DNA of 64,000 bases from Williamsia sp. (GTDB taxonomy: Bacteria > Bacteroidota > Bacteroidia > Chitinophagales > Chitinophagaceae): the NCBI GenBank assembly GCA_015069695.1, contig JADCRZ010000016.1, positions 62,001-126,000 of the forward strand. Direction: 5' to 3'. The position numbers and the translations under genes were made by a program. The notes beneath the pieces were generated by a model that saw nothing but the letters and a program-made list of their open reading frames with translations, did not search any database and was not told where the DNA came from. Every line of letters begins with the position of its first letter. The first letter of the stretch is position 1. Positions 1 through 9,545 of this stretch are shown here, in pieces.

Positions 1-1082
1 TTGATCTCCCTGTTGATTGTTTTCAGGGTCAGCTCTACCGGAAATATCAGCTGCTGGCTCCAGGTACGGTTATGGGTAGGCGCTCCCTTGATCATCATAA
101 AGGCCAGCTGGTAAAAAGGTCCGTCGCCTTCATACGATTGTTTCCATGCCTGCGTAGCATAAATATCCTTTGTATAGTAGTTGGCATGCCCGCCTGAATT
201 ATTCAGCAAGGTTTCAGGACCCAGGAACTGCTTTTTTGAAGCAGGCGTAAATTTCACACCATCAAAATCGCCGATGTAATAAGCGCCGTTGCCATCAATC
301 AGCACCCATCTTTTGTTGTCCTCCTTTCCGTCCACAGGCATCTGCATAAAATCCGGGCACTCGAAAAAACCATCCATCTTACTGAGAAATTGCCAGTCGG
401 TCAGGTTGGTCGATTTATAAAACGAAAATCCCGGTTGTTCGTAAATCACCATCCGCCAGGACTGATCCGGCTTGTACCAGAACACATTGGGATCACGGGT
501 TCCCTCCCTGCCCGGCAACACAGGATTCTTCCGGTGCCTGATCCAGGTTTTGCCGGCATCGTTGCTGAAAGCAATACACACGCCCCGGCCATAATCGGTA
601 TAAAAGATCACCATGGTTTTTTCGACGCCCGTTCTCAAGCCCAGCGTATTGTTCCAGTCAACGATCCCGCTGCCGCTCCCCGGCCTGTTGTCAATGACCG
701 AATTGGTAACAGGTGGCTGTTGTTCCCAAAAAATACAATCATCACTGGTGGCATGTCCCCAGCCCTTGTTGTCTCGGCGCTGCTTCGACCATTCGTCGAA
801 CATGTAGAACAGGTGGTACTTGCCCTTGTACCGGACAAGACCGGTAGCATCCGCGATCTGGCCTGAAACAGGCGTATAGTGCACCTGTGGCCGCAACGGC
901 TGGTTGTAGTGCATGTTCTCATACACATCCTTGTAATCAAGCCTGTAGGGATCGGCGGGCTCTGCGGGTTTCTTGTCCTGTGTTGCAGCCCTTGGAACAC
1001 TATCGGTTGCACGGCCGTTAGTACTTTGAGCGATCCCGTATAATTGAAAAAGCAGGAAAATACCCGGCAATAAATATTTCAT
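1..1082 (-). CDS. GH32-like fructan hydrolase, 3' end cut by window edge
   Basis: At least 360 residues are visible, from an ATG at 1082 to the left edge; the C-terminus is outside the window. Residues 1-19 form a signal peptide ending in IAQS, so the protein is exported. The five-bladed propeller signatures of GH32 are present: RDPNVFW (Asp197, transition-state stabiliser), FFECPDF (Glu241, acid/base) and QQLIFPVELTLK near the end. The nucleophile block is unusual. The usual NDPNG reads QIADATGLV, with Asp78 in the nucleophile position but the flanking Asn, Pro and Asn lost. It begins 23 bases after the SusD gene at 1106-2830 and should be co-transcribed with that SusC/SusD pair. A fructan hydrolase role is inferred from family and context. 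The altered motif could mean a different substrate. Confidence 0.85.
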   Translation of the reverse strand, partial: MKYLLPGIFLLFQLYGIAQSTNGRATDSVPRAATQDKKPAEPADPYRLDYKDVYENMHYNQPLRPQVHYTPVSGQIADATGLVRYKGKYHLFYMFDEWSKQRRDNKGWGHATSDDCIFWEQQPPVTNSVIDNRPGSGSGIVDWNNTLGLRTGVEKTMVIFYTDYGRGVCIAFSNDAGKTWIRHRKNPVLPGREGTRDPNVFWYKPDQSWRMVIYEQPGFSFYKSTNLTDWQFLSKMDGFFECPDFMQMPVDGKEDNKRWVLIDGNGAYYIGDFDGVKFTPASKKQFLGPETLLNNSGGHANYYTKDIYATQAWKQSYEGDGPFYQLAFMMIKGAPTHNRTWSQQLIFPVELTLKTINREI

Positions 1083-1105
1083 GATGTTTAGTTGTTGTGG
1101 TGCAT

Positions 1106-2830
1106 TCAATAACCAGGATTTTGCTTGTATAACCCTTCAACCAGGTCGATCTGGGGCTGGGGAACCGGCAGAAATTCATCCCGGCCTTTTGTAAAGTTTG
1201 CAGACTGCAGAAATGAATGCCGCAGCTTCTCCACGCCCAGGTAGGCGTTCAGGGTTTCGGCGGCAATGCCCCAGCGCACAAGGTCAAAAAAGCGCGGACT
1301 TTCCATGGCGAACTCCAGCCTTCTTTCCCACCGCAATGCCGTACGGGCGAAATCCTGCGTCCAGTTGCAATTTACCCCGTTCACATAATTATCGATCCTG
1401 TAATTGGAAGCATAAGTGCCGTTGGCGAGTTTCAACCGGCCGGTGCTGTTCCTGGCTCTTGTTCTGATCTGGTTGATCAACGGAAGGGCTTCGGGGTGCC
1501 GGCCCATTTCAATCAGGGCTTCGGCCTTCATCAGCAGCACGTCATCATACCGGATCACATCTGCATTTTTTGAACTGCCGAAATAAGCACCTACTTTTTG
1601 CAGGCAGGAGCAATCAGGCGGGGCAATTTCTTTCATGGTCGAGTAGTAGCCATACACCTCCGGAACGCGCGCCCAGGTTGGTTTGTAAACAAAGTCGCTT
1701 TTGTATTTGAAAGGATGGCCGATAATGCCGACCGTATGATCCAGCCTGGGATCAACACCATTGGCAAGAAAATCAGCCGGCTCTTTCATCTCGGAAGCAT
1801 TGAAGCCGGTGAACATCGGAAGACCGGCCGCATCTGTTTTAAAACTATTGACCAGGTTCTGGGTAGGCACATGAAACCAGCAGCACCCGTACTCCGTTGC
1901 CATGTTGTAGTTCAGGTTGGTACCCATGTTCAGCCTGCCTACGCTTGTACCGTCGTTGATCGAGAACTGGATGGCGAAGATCGATTCCATGCCATTTTCA
2001 TTTTCAACGAGGAAGTTTTTAGCGAAGTCATCAAACAGGCCATACTTGCCCGAACTGATCACATTGTCCAGCAGCGTTACAGCTTCGCCAAGCCTTTGCT
2101 GATTGATGCGCGCGACCTGGTGGTTGTCATCCTGTTCGTAGGCCTGGTAAAGGCGCAATTTTGCCAGGTAAGCGGAGGCAGCATATTTGTTCACCCGGCC
2201 GATCTCTGTTTGCGCTGCCGGCAGGTTATCTACGCCGTACTGAAAATCCTCTGCTATCTTGTTCCATAGCTGATCGTTTGTAAACTGCCTGTTTGATATA
2301 AATTTAAGGCTGTCGCTGGAAGTATTGTCGTCTGCGTAAGGGATGTTCTTGAATAGTTGGCGGGCTAAAAAATGGTAATGCCCCCGGAGAAAACGCATTT
2401 CCGCCTGTCTTTGTTTTTTGTTGGGATAATCGGCGTCAGAAAGGGCTTTTATTCCTTTGAGTGCGGCATTGGTCCTGGCAATGCCGGCGTAGAGGGTTGT
2501 CCACACCAGGTTGGAAGATGTGTTGGTAACGGTAACCAGGTTATATTGTTCGAGCTGGTTGTACTCCGTCCTGTTTGCAACACCCCCTCCGCCTTTGTAG
2601 GCATCGTCCGAGCGCATGCTTCCCCACACCCACATACTTGCAAGGGGCGCATCATTGTAGTCGTTTCCCAAAGAAGCATAGGCGGCCGTTACCAGCTTGT
2701 CCACTTCCTGCGGCGTTTGAAGCTGCGCAGCCGTCAGGGTTCCTTTGGGTTCATAATCAAGATACTTCTTACAGCCAGTGCCCAGGCTTATGAGAGACAG
2801 GGCAGCCAGGCAGACAATTGTATTGTTCAT
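1106..2830 (-). CDS. SusD/RagB-like outer-membrane glycan-binding lipoprotein (PUL 1)
   Basis: This 574-residue protein has a lipoprotein signal with a lipobox ending at Cys20 (LGTGC), followed by KKYLDYEPKG, the typical SusD start. SusD proteins sit on the outer face of the outer membrane and pass bound oligosaccharides to the partner SusC channel. The sequence shares marker stretches with the SusD genes at 9546 and 21367: DDAYKGGG near residue 76, LNYNMATEYGCC mid-protein, and a C-terminal RRLEFAMESPRFFDLVRWG segment ending in NPGY. These three are therefore close paralogues. It lies 16 bases downstream of its SusC. Fructan or fructo-oligosaccharide binding is inferred from the GH32 gene that follows. 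Confidence 0.93.
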   Translation of the reverse strand: MNNTIVCLAALSLISLGTGCKKYLDYEPKGTLTAAQLQTPQEVDKLVTAAYASLGNDYNDAPLASMWVWGSMRSDDAYKGGGGVANRTEYNQLEQYNLVTVTNTSSNLVWTTLYAGIARTNAALKGIKALSDADYPNKKQRQAEMRFLRGHYHFLARQLFKNIPYADDNTSSDSLKFISNRQFTNDQLWNKIAEDFQYGVDNLPAAQTEIGRVNKYAASAYLAKLRLYQAYEQDDNHQVARINQQRLGEAVTLLDNVISSGKYGLFDDFAKNFLVENENGMESIFAIQFSINDGTSVGRLNMGTNLNYNMATEYGCCWFHVPTQNLVNSFKTDAAGLPMFTGFNASEMKEPADFLANGVDPRLDHTVGIIGHPFKYKSDFVYKPTWARVPEVYGYYSTMKEIAPPDCSCLQKVGAYFGSSKNADVIRYDDVLLMKAEALIEMGRHPEALPLINQIRTRARNSTGRLKLANGTYASNYRIDNYVNGVNCNWTQDFARTALRWERRLEFAMESPRFFDLVRWGIAAETLNAYLGVEKLRHSFLQSANFTKGRDEFLPVPQPQIDLVEGLYKQNPGY

Positions 2831-2846
2831 AACAGAAGTTGTATGG

Positions 2847-5800
2847 TTAAAAGGTCAGGTTAACACCCAGGGTGATCCTGGTTGGTCTCGGATAATAATT
2901 GGATGGATTTTCAGGATCGGGTGCGGTGAACTGGTTGGCGCCGCTCCTGTCCATGATGGTAAACAGGTTTTCTCCCAATACATATACACGAAAGTCCTGC
3001 ATCCGCATGGACGGCAAGAGATTCCGCGGCAGATTGTAGCCCAGCTGAAGTGTTCTTAGTTTGAGGTAAGAGGCATTTTCAATAAAGTAATTGGAGGTCC
3101 GGGTTTCGTCATTGGCATTTACCAGCGAGACGGCCGGTATGGTTGAAGTGGGGTTTTGCGGGGTCCATGCATCCAGCGTCCGTTTGCCATAGTTCATGCC
3201 GGAAACTGTTCCTACAAAATCTGTTTGTGATTTCACACCGTTCGGCAGGTAAATACCCTGTACGCCACCCAGGAAAAAAGACAACAGAAAATTTTTGTAT
3301 CCCAGATTTCCTCCCACCCCGTAGGAGAAGTCAGGCAGCTGGTTACCCAGCCAGTCCTGGTCAAGCGGATCTATCTTGCCGTCCCCGTTCAGGTCTTTGT
3401 AGCGCAGTCTTCCCACTCCCTTACCCGGTTGTGCAGCATGCTTGTCCACTTCCTGCTGGTTCCGGAAAATACCATCTGTGATGTATCCGAATACAGCTGT
3501 CTGCGAGTGCCCAAGAATGTTTTTTTCAACATTGCCCGGATATGATCTTACAACCGAAGCGGGCAGATAGGTGATCTTGTCTTTAAAGGAACCCAGGTTG
3601 GCGTTGATGCTGTAAGTAAAGTCGCCGGCCGCATCCTGGTAGCTGACCACAAACTCAAACCCCTTGTTGCTTTTGGTGGCACCGTTGAGGTATTTGTTTC
3701 TGCCCTCCCCCTCAATAGCGGCATAAGGCACCTGTATCAGGATGTCGCTGGTTCTACGGACAAAATAATCCAGCGAGCCTGTCAGCTTGTTGTCAAAAAA
3801 ACCATAATCAAGACCCAGGTTAAGCTCGTTGGTAGACTCCCATTTCAGGTCTGGGTTCTCGGCCTGCACCAGAACATATCCCGAAGGCAGGGAACCCGTT
3901 CCTGCACCTGAAAGGTCATACGCGGTACCGGTATTCTGGTAGCTGTTTACGGTAGTGCCGTAGTTTGTGCGGTAGAGGCCAAACCGGGCATTGTCTCCGA
4001 TATCCTGATTGCCTACCCGCCCGATGCCCGCTCTTAGTTTCAGGTCGGAAATAAATTGGAGCCGGTGCTCAAAAAACCCTTCCTTGTTTATTCTCCATCC
4101 CAGGGTTGCTGCAGGAAAATAAGCGTATTTGTTGTTGGCTCCGAAACGGGAAGAACCATCGCGGCGCAGTGTAAAAGAAGCCAGGTATCTGTCTGCCCAG
4201 GAGTAGTTGATCTTACCGAAATAAGAAAGCAGCCGGCTGCCTGTGCCGCTTCCGCTGTTGGTGCTCCTGCCTGTACCGGCATCCAGAAAATAATAGTCCA
4301 CATCTTCTATGGCAAATCCTTCTCGGTAGGCACCGAAACTCAGGTAGTCTTCCTGGATGGCTTCTGTTCCCAGCAGCAGATTCAACCTGTGCTGACCGAT
4401 ATTCTGCTGGTAGTTGGCCGTGTTGGAAAACGTCAGGTTAAGCCTGTGTGCCTGGTCGTACCGCAAGCTGTTCACGGTCCTTGTAAGAAACCCTTCCTGG
4501 AATGCCTGTTCGATATTCTTGTTGAACCCGTCTGTATAGTCAACGCCGAATGCAGACCGGAACAGCAGGTTCTTAACCGGTCCTATTTCAACATAGATAT
4601 TGCCGAATGTATTGAAGAGGTTGTTCCGGTCGTTCCGGTTGATGGCAAGCATGTGCAGGGGATTGTTCCTGTCTGAAAAGCCTGCCCCGATAGGGCCCGC
4701 ATACGTTCCGGCTGTTGTGTATACCGGGATGATCGGCTGAAGGAATTTGGCAAGCTGCAGCACCGATTGGCCGCCCAGGTCATTTGGAACAGGCGTTTCC
4801 GAGGATTGTGACAACTGCAGGTTTTCGCCAATCTTTATCTTGCCGCCAAGAAAGCTGGTGGAGGAATTGATCAGGGCGGAGAAGCGCTTGTAGCCGGTGT
4901 ACCGGACCATCCCCTCGTTGTTAAAATAACCCAGGTTCATGAGCAGGCTGCTCCTTTCGTTGCCCGCAGAAATGGTAATATCGTCGGACGTGATGATGCC
5001 TGTCCGGTATATTTCTCCCTGCCAGTCTGTATTGGCAGAGGGCGTTTTGGATGCAGGCCCGCCACCCAGCCAGGGTGCTGCTGTTACCTTGTCAAGAACA
5101 GGGACGCCCGCCGCATCCGTATGCGACTGGTAAGTATACAGCGCAGCGTGCGCAATAGGATCTGTTTTGTCGTTGACGGATGCCTGCCAGAGCACCCGGC
5201 CTCTTTCTTCGGTGTTCAGCACAGATAATTTGGTCATGTATTTTTCCGCCGTCAGGCCGGCATTGACCTGTACCTGCATCCTGCCTTTGGCGCCTTCCTT
5301 GGTAGTTACAATGATAACGCCGTTGGAAGCTCTTGAACCGTAAATAGAAGCGGCCGAAGCATCCTTCAGTACCTGGATAGATTTGATGGAGTTGGGATTG
5401 AGGCTTTGCAGGACCTCCGGCCTTTTTGTGGGAACGCCGTCTATTATGTACAGGGGGTTCGGGTTGCCCAGTGTGTTCAGTCCACGGATCAGGATGCGCC
5501 GGTTGGCGCCGCTGGGCGATCCATCAGATTCGATGTACAGGCCGGGCACCCGCCCTTGCAGCGACTGCATGGGATTGCCGGAAGGAATGTCCTTGACCTC
5601 CCGCATGCTTACAACAGAGACAGCGCCGGTCAGGTCTGCTTTCCGTTGGGTCTGGTAACCGGTCACCACCACCTCATCCAGGCGGGCGCCACTATCTTCC
5701 AGCTGAACAGACAGGAAGGAGGAACTGCCGGCCGCCAGCACAACCGGTTTCATGCCAACATAGCTGATCTGCAGCTGATCGCCGGCAGCCGCTTCTATGG

Positions 5801-5972
5801 TAAAAGCCCCGCTTGAATCTGTCAGGGTGGTTTTGTTTTTTGAACTGACAGTGACCCCGGCAAGCGGTGCCTGGGTCGTTTTGCCGGTAACCACACCACG
5901 GAAAACTTTTTGCTGGCTCAAGGCAGTTACTGCCGGCAGCAGCACAATCAGCATTGCGTACAACTGTTTCAT
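2847..5972 (-). CDS. SusC-like TonB-dependent outer-membrane transporter (PUL 1)
   Basis: This beta-barrel imports oligosaccharides captured by SusD, powered by TonB. The ATG at 5972 (MKQLYAMLIVLLP, then a signal peptide ending ALSQQ) is preferred. The frame is open to a TTG at 6008, which would put 12 polar residues ahead of the signal peptide. After the signal come a carboxypeptidase-regulatory-like domain, the SusC signature DEVVVTGYQTQRKADLTGA, the plug, the barrel and a terminal TLGVNLTF with the C-terminal Phe expected for barrel assembly. A calcium-loop-like motif DLNGDGKIDPLDQDWLG lies in the last quarter and recurs in the SusC proteins at 11312 and 23120. It is followed by SusD and a GH32-like gene. 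Confidence 0.93.
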   Translation of the reverse strand: MKQLYAMLIVLLPAVTALSQQKVFRGVVTGKTTQAPLAGVTVSSKNKTTLTDSSGAFTIEAAAGDQLQISYVGMKPVVLAAGSSSFLSVQLEDSGARLDEVVVTGYQTQRKADLTGAVSVVSMREVKDIPSGNPMQSLQGRVPGLYIESDGSPSGANRRILIRGLNTLGNPNPLYIIDGVPTKRPEVLQSLNPNSIKSIQVLKDASAASIYGSRASNGVIIVTTKEGAKGRMQVQVNAGLTAEKYMTKLSVLNTEERGRVLWQASVNDKTDPIAHAALYTYQSHTDAAGVPVLDKVTAAPWLGGGPASKTPSANTDWQGEIYRTGIITSDDITISAGNERSSLLMNLGYFNNEGMVRYTGYKRFSALINSSTSFLGGKIKIGENLQLSQSSETPVPNDLGGQSVLQLAKFLQPIIPVYTTAGTYAGPIGAGFSDRNNPLHMLAINRNDRNNLFNTFGNIYVEIGPVKNLLFRSAFGVDYTDGFNKNIEQAFQEGFLTRTVNSLRYDQAHRLNLTFSNTANYQQNIGQHRLNLLLGTEAIQEDYLSFGAYREGFAIEDVDYYFLDAGTGRSTNSGSGTGSRLLSYFGKINYSWADRYLASFTLRRDGSSRFGANNKYAYFPAATLGWRINKEGFFEHRLQFISDLKLRAGIGRVGNQDIGDNARFGLYRTNYGTTVNSYQNTGTAYDLSGAGTGSLPSGYVLVQAENPDLKWESTNELNLGLDYGFFDNKLTGSLDYFVRRTSDILIQVPYAAIEGEGRNKYLNGATKSNKGFEFVVSYQDAAGDFTYSINANLGSFKDKITYLPASVVRSYPGNVEKNILGHSQTAVFGYITDGIFRNQQEVDKHAAQPGKGVGRLRYKDLNGDGKIDPLDQDWLGNQLPDFSYGVGGNLGYKNFLLSFFLGGVQGIYLPNGVKSQTDFVGTVSGMNYGKRTLDAWTPQNPTSTIPAVSLVNANDETRTSNYFIENASYLKLRTLQLGYNLPRNLLPSMRMQDFRVYVLGENLFTIMDRSGANQFTAPDPENPSNYYPRPTRITLGVNLTF

Positions 5973-6035
5973 ATAGCGTTGATATAAGTTTTGGATTTTT
6001 GATTTCAACTACTCTCCGGCACATCCAACCTGCAG

Positions 6036-6344
6036 CTACAGGCGCAGCAGTTCATTCCAGATATCGGGATGAACCGGTATGCCTTCGGCCTGGTTCTTTT
6101 TGCGTGTTCTCAGGGTATGTTCACCGGGGTACAAAATCTCATCTTCCTGGCGAACACGCGCTGAAGACCGTGTATAGGCAAGGATTTCTTCTATCAATGC
6201 CGCTTCATACCGTGGCTGGTGCAGGCACAGAAAAAACTGCGACAGCCCGGTTTCATGACCGCTTTCGGCCCTTTCCTCCGTAAAAGACAGTCCAAGCAAC
6301 ACCCGTTTACATTCGCCTTTCAGTTCGTTGTATGGTATCCTCAT
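6036..6344 (-). pseudogene. remnant of a malate/L-lactate-type (Ldh_2) dehydrogenase
   Basis: This 102-residue frame joins the two ends of a longer enzyme. Residues 1-27 (MRIPYNELKGECKRVLLGLS...) match how Ldh_2 family oxidoreductases such as 2,3-diketo-L-gulonate reductase begin. Residues 32-102 match how they end, with SQFFLCLHQP, a YPGEHTLRTRKKNQAEGIPV block and a final DIWNELLRL. Family members are about 330-360 residues, so roughly 230 internal residues, including the NAD-binding and catalytic parts, are missing without loss of frame. It is therefore very unlikely to be active. It lies between the symporter gene at 6398 and the PUL 1 SusC. The identification is from memory of family sequences; a real short protein is the less likely alternative. 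Confidence 0.7.
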
Positions 6345-6397
6345 TGTTTTTTATTAGAATCGGTTTCCATCACCTCCCTAACATGTATGCCTACGCG

Positions 6398-7540
6398 CTA
6401 ATTAACTGATAGCTCCTCGATGAACCCTTTCTTTTTGCCGGCTTCCGCTTCCAGGAGGGGTTTGCGGTGCCAGTAAGATGCGAGTACCGATCCGGTGATG
6501 TTCATGAGTGGCCCGAAGATCGCCGGGGCCAAACCAACCGTTGCGATCTTGCCAAGCTCTTTCGCAAGGCCGGAAGCCAGGCTTCCGTTCTGCATGCCTA
6601 CTTCAATGGCGATCGTCCGGCAATCACGCTCTTTCATTTTGAACAGGCGGCCGGTCCAGTAGCCCAGCGTATAGCCCGTCAGGTTATGGATCAGCACGAG
6701 CATAAACAAAGCGGGGCCTATCGCAAGCAAACTGTCTCTGCCTGCCGCCGTAATGATCAGGATTGTGCCGGTGATTCCCGCCATGGAAAGCAGCGGCATG
6801 ACCCTGTCGAACCATCCCGCTTTTCCGCGCAGGAGCCTGTTGAACAACAAACCGGCACCAATTGGGAGGATAACCATTTTTACAATGCCTGCCATCATCT
6901 CAAGCACGTCAACCCGTATAAATTCGCCGGCCAGCAGTTTCATGAGCAGGGGAGTAACAATGGGTGAAAGCAGGGTTGATACAGCCGTGATCGTAATGGA
7001 CAGGGCGAGATTGGCTTTGGCCAGGTAAGAGATTACGTTGGATGCCATTCCGTTTGGCGAACAGCCGATCAGGATGATGCCGGCAGCAATTTCGGCTGGG
7101 AAGCCGCTGAGGCTGGCCAGGATAAACCCGACAGCCGGCATGATCAAGAAATGGCTGAATACGCCCAGGACAACGCCTTTCGGCATCCGGATGACGCCGG
7201 CAAAATCTTTTATGCTCATGGATGTTCCCATGCCAAACATGATGAGCTGTAACAGGGGCGTGATCAAAGCAGTGAGCGCAAACCCGCGCACTGTCAGCAG
7301 ATGGTGCGGGTAATAGAGGGCAAGGGCAACTGCCGCAAAGATCACGGCAGGATAGGAAAAAGGTTTCCAGGCCCGGTAACCGCGAAACCCGATCGCAAGC
7401 GCAATGAAAAAGCAAATCAGAAAAGGACCGGCCCTTCCGATGCTTCCGCCCACGATCAATACCAGTGCGGCGATCAGGCAACAGGCAGCTGCTGCAAGCA
7501 TGAGTTTATATCCGGTCTTGCTGTTCATTATTTTTTCCAT
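6398..7540 (-). CDS. bile acid:sodium symporter (BASS/SBF) family transporter
   Basis: This 380-residue inner-membrane protein consists almost wholly of hydrophobic segments, about ten helices. Two family signatures are clear: GCSPNGMASNV around residue 155, corresponding to the GCCPGGTASN loop, and EVGMQNGSLA around residue 315, corresponding to the EVGMQNSGLA motif of the sodium-coupled crossover region. BASS carriers move organic anions such as bile acids, pantothenate or 2-keto acids with sodium, so the name does not fix the substrate. The neighbouring dehydrogenase remnant suggests the pair once handled a sugar acid, which is an inference. It begins 139 bases after the Tat-exported propeller gene. 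ATG codons at 7540 and 7528 are both possible starts. Confidence 0.88.
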   Translation of the reverse strand: MEKIMNSKTGYKLMLAAAACCLIAALVLIVGGSIGRAGPFLICFFIALAIGFRGYRAWKPFSYPAVIFAAVALALYYPHHLLTVRGFALTALITPLLQLIMFGMGTSMSIKDFAGVIRMPKGVVLGVFSHFLIMPAVGFILASLSGFPAEIAAGIILIGCSPNGMASNVISYLAKANLALSITITAVSTLLSPIVTPLLMKLLAGEFIRVDVLEMMAGIVKMVILPIGAGLLFNRLLRGKAGWFDRVMPLLSMAGITGTILIITAAGRDSLLAIGPALFMLVLIHNLTGYTLGYWTGRLFKMKERDCRTIAIEVGMQNGSLASGLAKELGKIATVGLAPAIFGPLMNITGSVLASYWHRKPLLEAEAGKKKGFIEELSVN

Positions 7541-7679
7541 CTTGTTACAATTACGGTTCCTGTTGAGAATGCCTGCTGAAGTGTTTTCATCTTAGCGCAG
7601 CTGCCTGTTATGCCTGGTGCCAGAAATCCTTCTTTCTTTTGATCAAGCCTGCCTGTAAAAGGCAGAATCCGTACGCTAT

Positions 7680-9488
7680 TTACACGTCCCAATACCCGTT
7701 CAATCCAGGCCCGCCGGCTGCTGTGGCTCCATTGCTCTTGCCTTCCAAACTTTTGCTGACCCAGAATGCATAAAGCCTGGCATGTGTGAGATAGAACTTG
7801 AACCGCACGGGCGTTCCCGCAAATTTGTCCAGGCTATTGCCTGCTTTCCACGACACGGCCTGCCTGGTATTGTCTGCACTTACAGGAATACAGTCCTGCC
7901 GGCTATAACCGGGCAGGGGTTTGCCGTCTTTTCCGCAAACCTCTGCGTATACCCTGCCCAGGGCTGCATCAAGGTTCAGGAACAGGTATTTGCCCGTGAA
8001 CTTTACCGGACGGGTAAGCAGGATACCTTCTGCTTCTGTTTCCATGGAAGCAAAGCCATCACGCCTTAACACAGCCAGCCCCATGGAAGCATTTGCATAC
8101 ATGCCGTTGAAATGGGCAATTGGATTCTTATTGGCTTCATTGCCCTGGAATGCGGTGTAGTAGAAGTGCAGCCGATCGCCTACAATATTGCATACGCCGC
8201 CGATAGAGTGGATGTAGGCGCGCTCCCAGCTTTCCTTGTTGTGCGGATGCCCGCCTATAAAAGTCTCCCTGCAGCTCCGGTCCCAGTGAAATCCATCCCG
8301 GCTGAAAGCCAGCTGCAGTTCGGTGAGCTTGGGAAAGCCGCCCTTTGCACACAGCTCATTGGCAGGTCCGTAATGCGGCTGGATAAGACCCAGCATCAGG
8401 CTTTCATATCCAACCGCATCTACTTTGTAGATCTGCGGTTCCTCGCCGATGTCATAGCCTGGATGCAGGGCATCGTACCTGTCTGCGCCAAACCAGAATA
8501 CAGCTTCTTTCCATTCGTTGCTGGCGGCATGGAAATCGGAATGTTCCCAGTATGAGCGTGCCCTGCCACCGGTTATCTTCACGGGGTCAGACCAGGGCTG
8601 GATGGGGCGTGGCTGCCTCCTGATCGTGAATACCCATTTTTTCCGGAAGGGATTGTAGAAGAACGTATTGTTGTCGCTGGTGTGCTCGATCTTTTCTTTT
8701 TTTTGCTGCCAGTGTATGCCGTCAGCGCTCGTGAACAAGAATGCGCCTACGTGTTCCAGCGGCCCTCCTATCTTGCCCCGGCGCGCATACAGGTACATCT
8801 TGAACCGTTCCTGCGGTGCGGCGTCGTGATCAAGCCATACGGAGGCGCCATCACGGCGCAGGTCATCTTTTGGCGCAAGCACGAGATTGGTTCCGGGCAC
8901 TACATCGAGTTGCGGACGTTCCCAAACAAGGCCATCTTTGCTGGTGGCCAGGGCAGTACCATCAAACCAGCCGGCCATATACCAAAGCTTGAAAAGCTTG
9001 TCGTGCGGATCATAAAAGCAACCGTCTGAGAAAGGCGCCGCCATCGGACAAAAACCGGCATTCAGCTCTGTTTTTGTTTCCGGCTTCAGCAGCGGATTGC
9101 CGAGGTGCTTCACCGGCTGGTGAAACTTTCTCTGCAGGTTGGTATATTCTACCAGGAAATCATCTACAAAAAGCTGTCTTCCCACATCAATAGAAATGAC
9201 CGCAGGACCGTTTGCCAGGTAAGGCAGCGGCATGGGCGCATAGGAATCAGGCTGCATGTAGCCGGGAGGCCATTGCGCTGGCAGTACGATGCCGTTGTAA
9301 AGAGTTTCTTCCTGCGCTCCGGCTGCTTCTGCAGCTTTTGTTCCACTTGCACCAGGTGCCTGCGCACCCAGGGCGGCATGGCCTGTCAGCGCTGCTCCGG
9401 CCAGCGCCGAGAGCATGGCGCCGCTTTGCAGAAATCTGCGCCTCGAGGGATCGTGTCCGGGTTTATCTGTCTGCTCTTTTTCTTCCAT
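7680..9488 (-). CDS. Tat-exported five-bladed beta-propeller protein, GH32/GH43-superfamily-like
   Basis: This 602-residue protein begins with a twin-arginine signal (SRRRFLQSG at residues 15-23, then an Ala-rich hydrophobic stretch), so it is folded before export. The body starts with ISIDVGRQLFVDDFLVE and shows repeated propeller-type blocks such as YDPHDKLFKLWYMAG, SKDGLVWERP, TSADGIHW and FSRDGFHWDR. These are characteristic of glycosidases with a five-bladed propeller and of related uncharacterised proteins. No intact GH32 nucleophile, RDP or EC motif was found, so it is not an ordinary fructanase. The last 90 residues look like a beta-sandwich accessory domain. It follows SusC and SusD of PUL 2 by 57 bases and is probably the enzyme of that unit. 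Substrate unknown. Confidence 0.7.
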   Translation of the reverse strand: MEEKEQTDKPGHDPSRRRFLQSGAMLSALAGAALTGHAALGAQAPGASGTKAAEAAGAQEETLYNGIVLPAQWPPGYMQPDSYAPMPLPYLANGPAVISIDVGRQLFVDDFLVEYTNLQRKFHQPVKHLGNPLLKPETKTELNAGFCPMAAPFSDGCFYDPHDKLFKLWYMAGWFDGTALATSKDGLVWERPQLDVVPGTNLVLAPKDDLRRDGASVWLDHDAAPQERFKMYLYARRGKIGGPLEHVGAFLFTSADGIHWQQKKEKIEHTSDNNTFFYNPFRKKWVFTIRRQPRPIQPWSDPVKITGGRARSYWEHSDFHAASNEWKEAVFWFGADRYDALHPGYDIGEEPQIYKVDAVGYESLMLGLIQPHYGPANELCAKGGFPKLTELQLAFSRDGFHWDRSCRETFIGGHPHNKESWERAYIHSIGGVCNIVGDRLHFYYTAFQGNEANKNPIAHFNGMYANASMGLAVLRRDGFASMETEAEGILLTRPVKFTGKYLFLNLDAALGRVYAEVCGKDGKPLPGYSRQDCIPVSADNTRQAVSWKAGNSLDKFAGTPVRFKFYLTHARLYAFWVSKSLEGKSNGATAAGGPGLNGYWDV

Positions 9489-9545
9489 GTTGGAGTTGTA
9501 ATTTTTTTTGCATCACATACTAAAGTCCTGCAAGAGTACCGCCCA

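Noticed and set aside
1198-2863. Several open frames on the plus strand opposite the SusD gene
   Set aside because: They are shadows of the SusD reading frame with no domain, signal or start context; the same holds for antisense frames over all other large genes.
7560-7679. Hairpin CTGCCTTTTACAGGCAG after the propeller gene as a terminator
   Set aside because: The stem is only 5 bases and no U-run follows; too weak to call.
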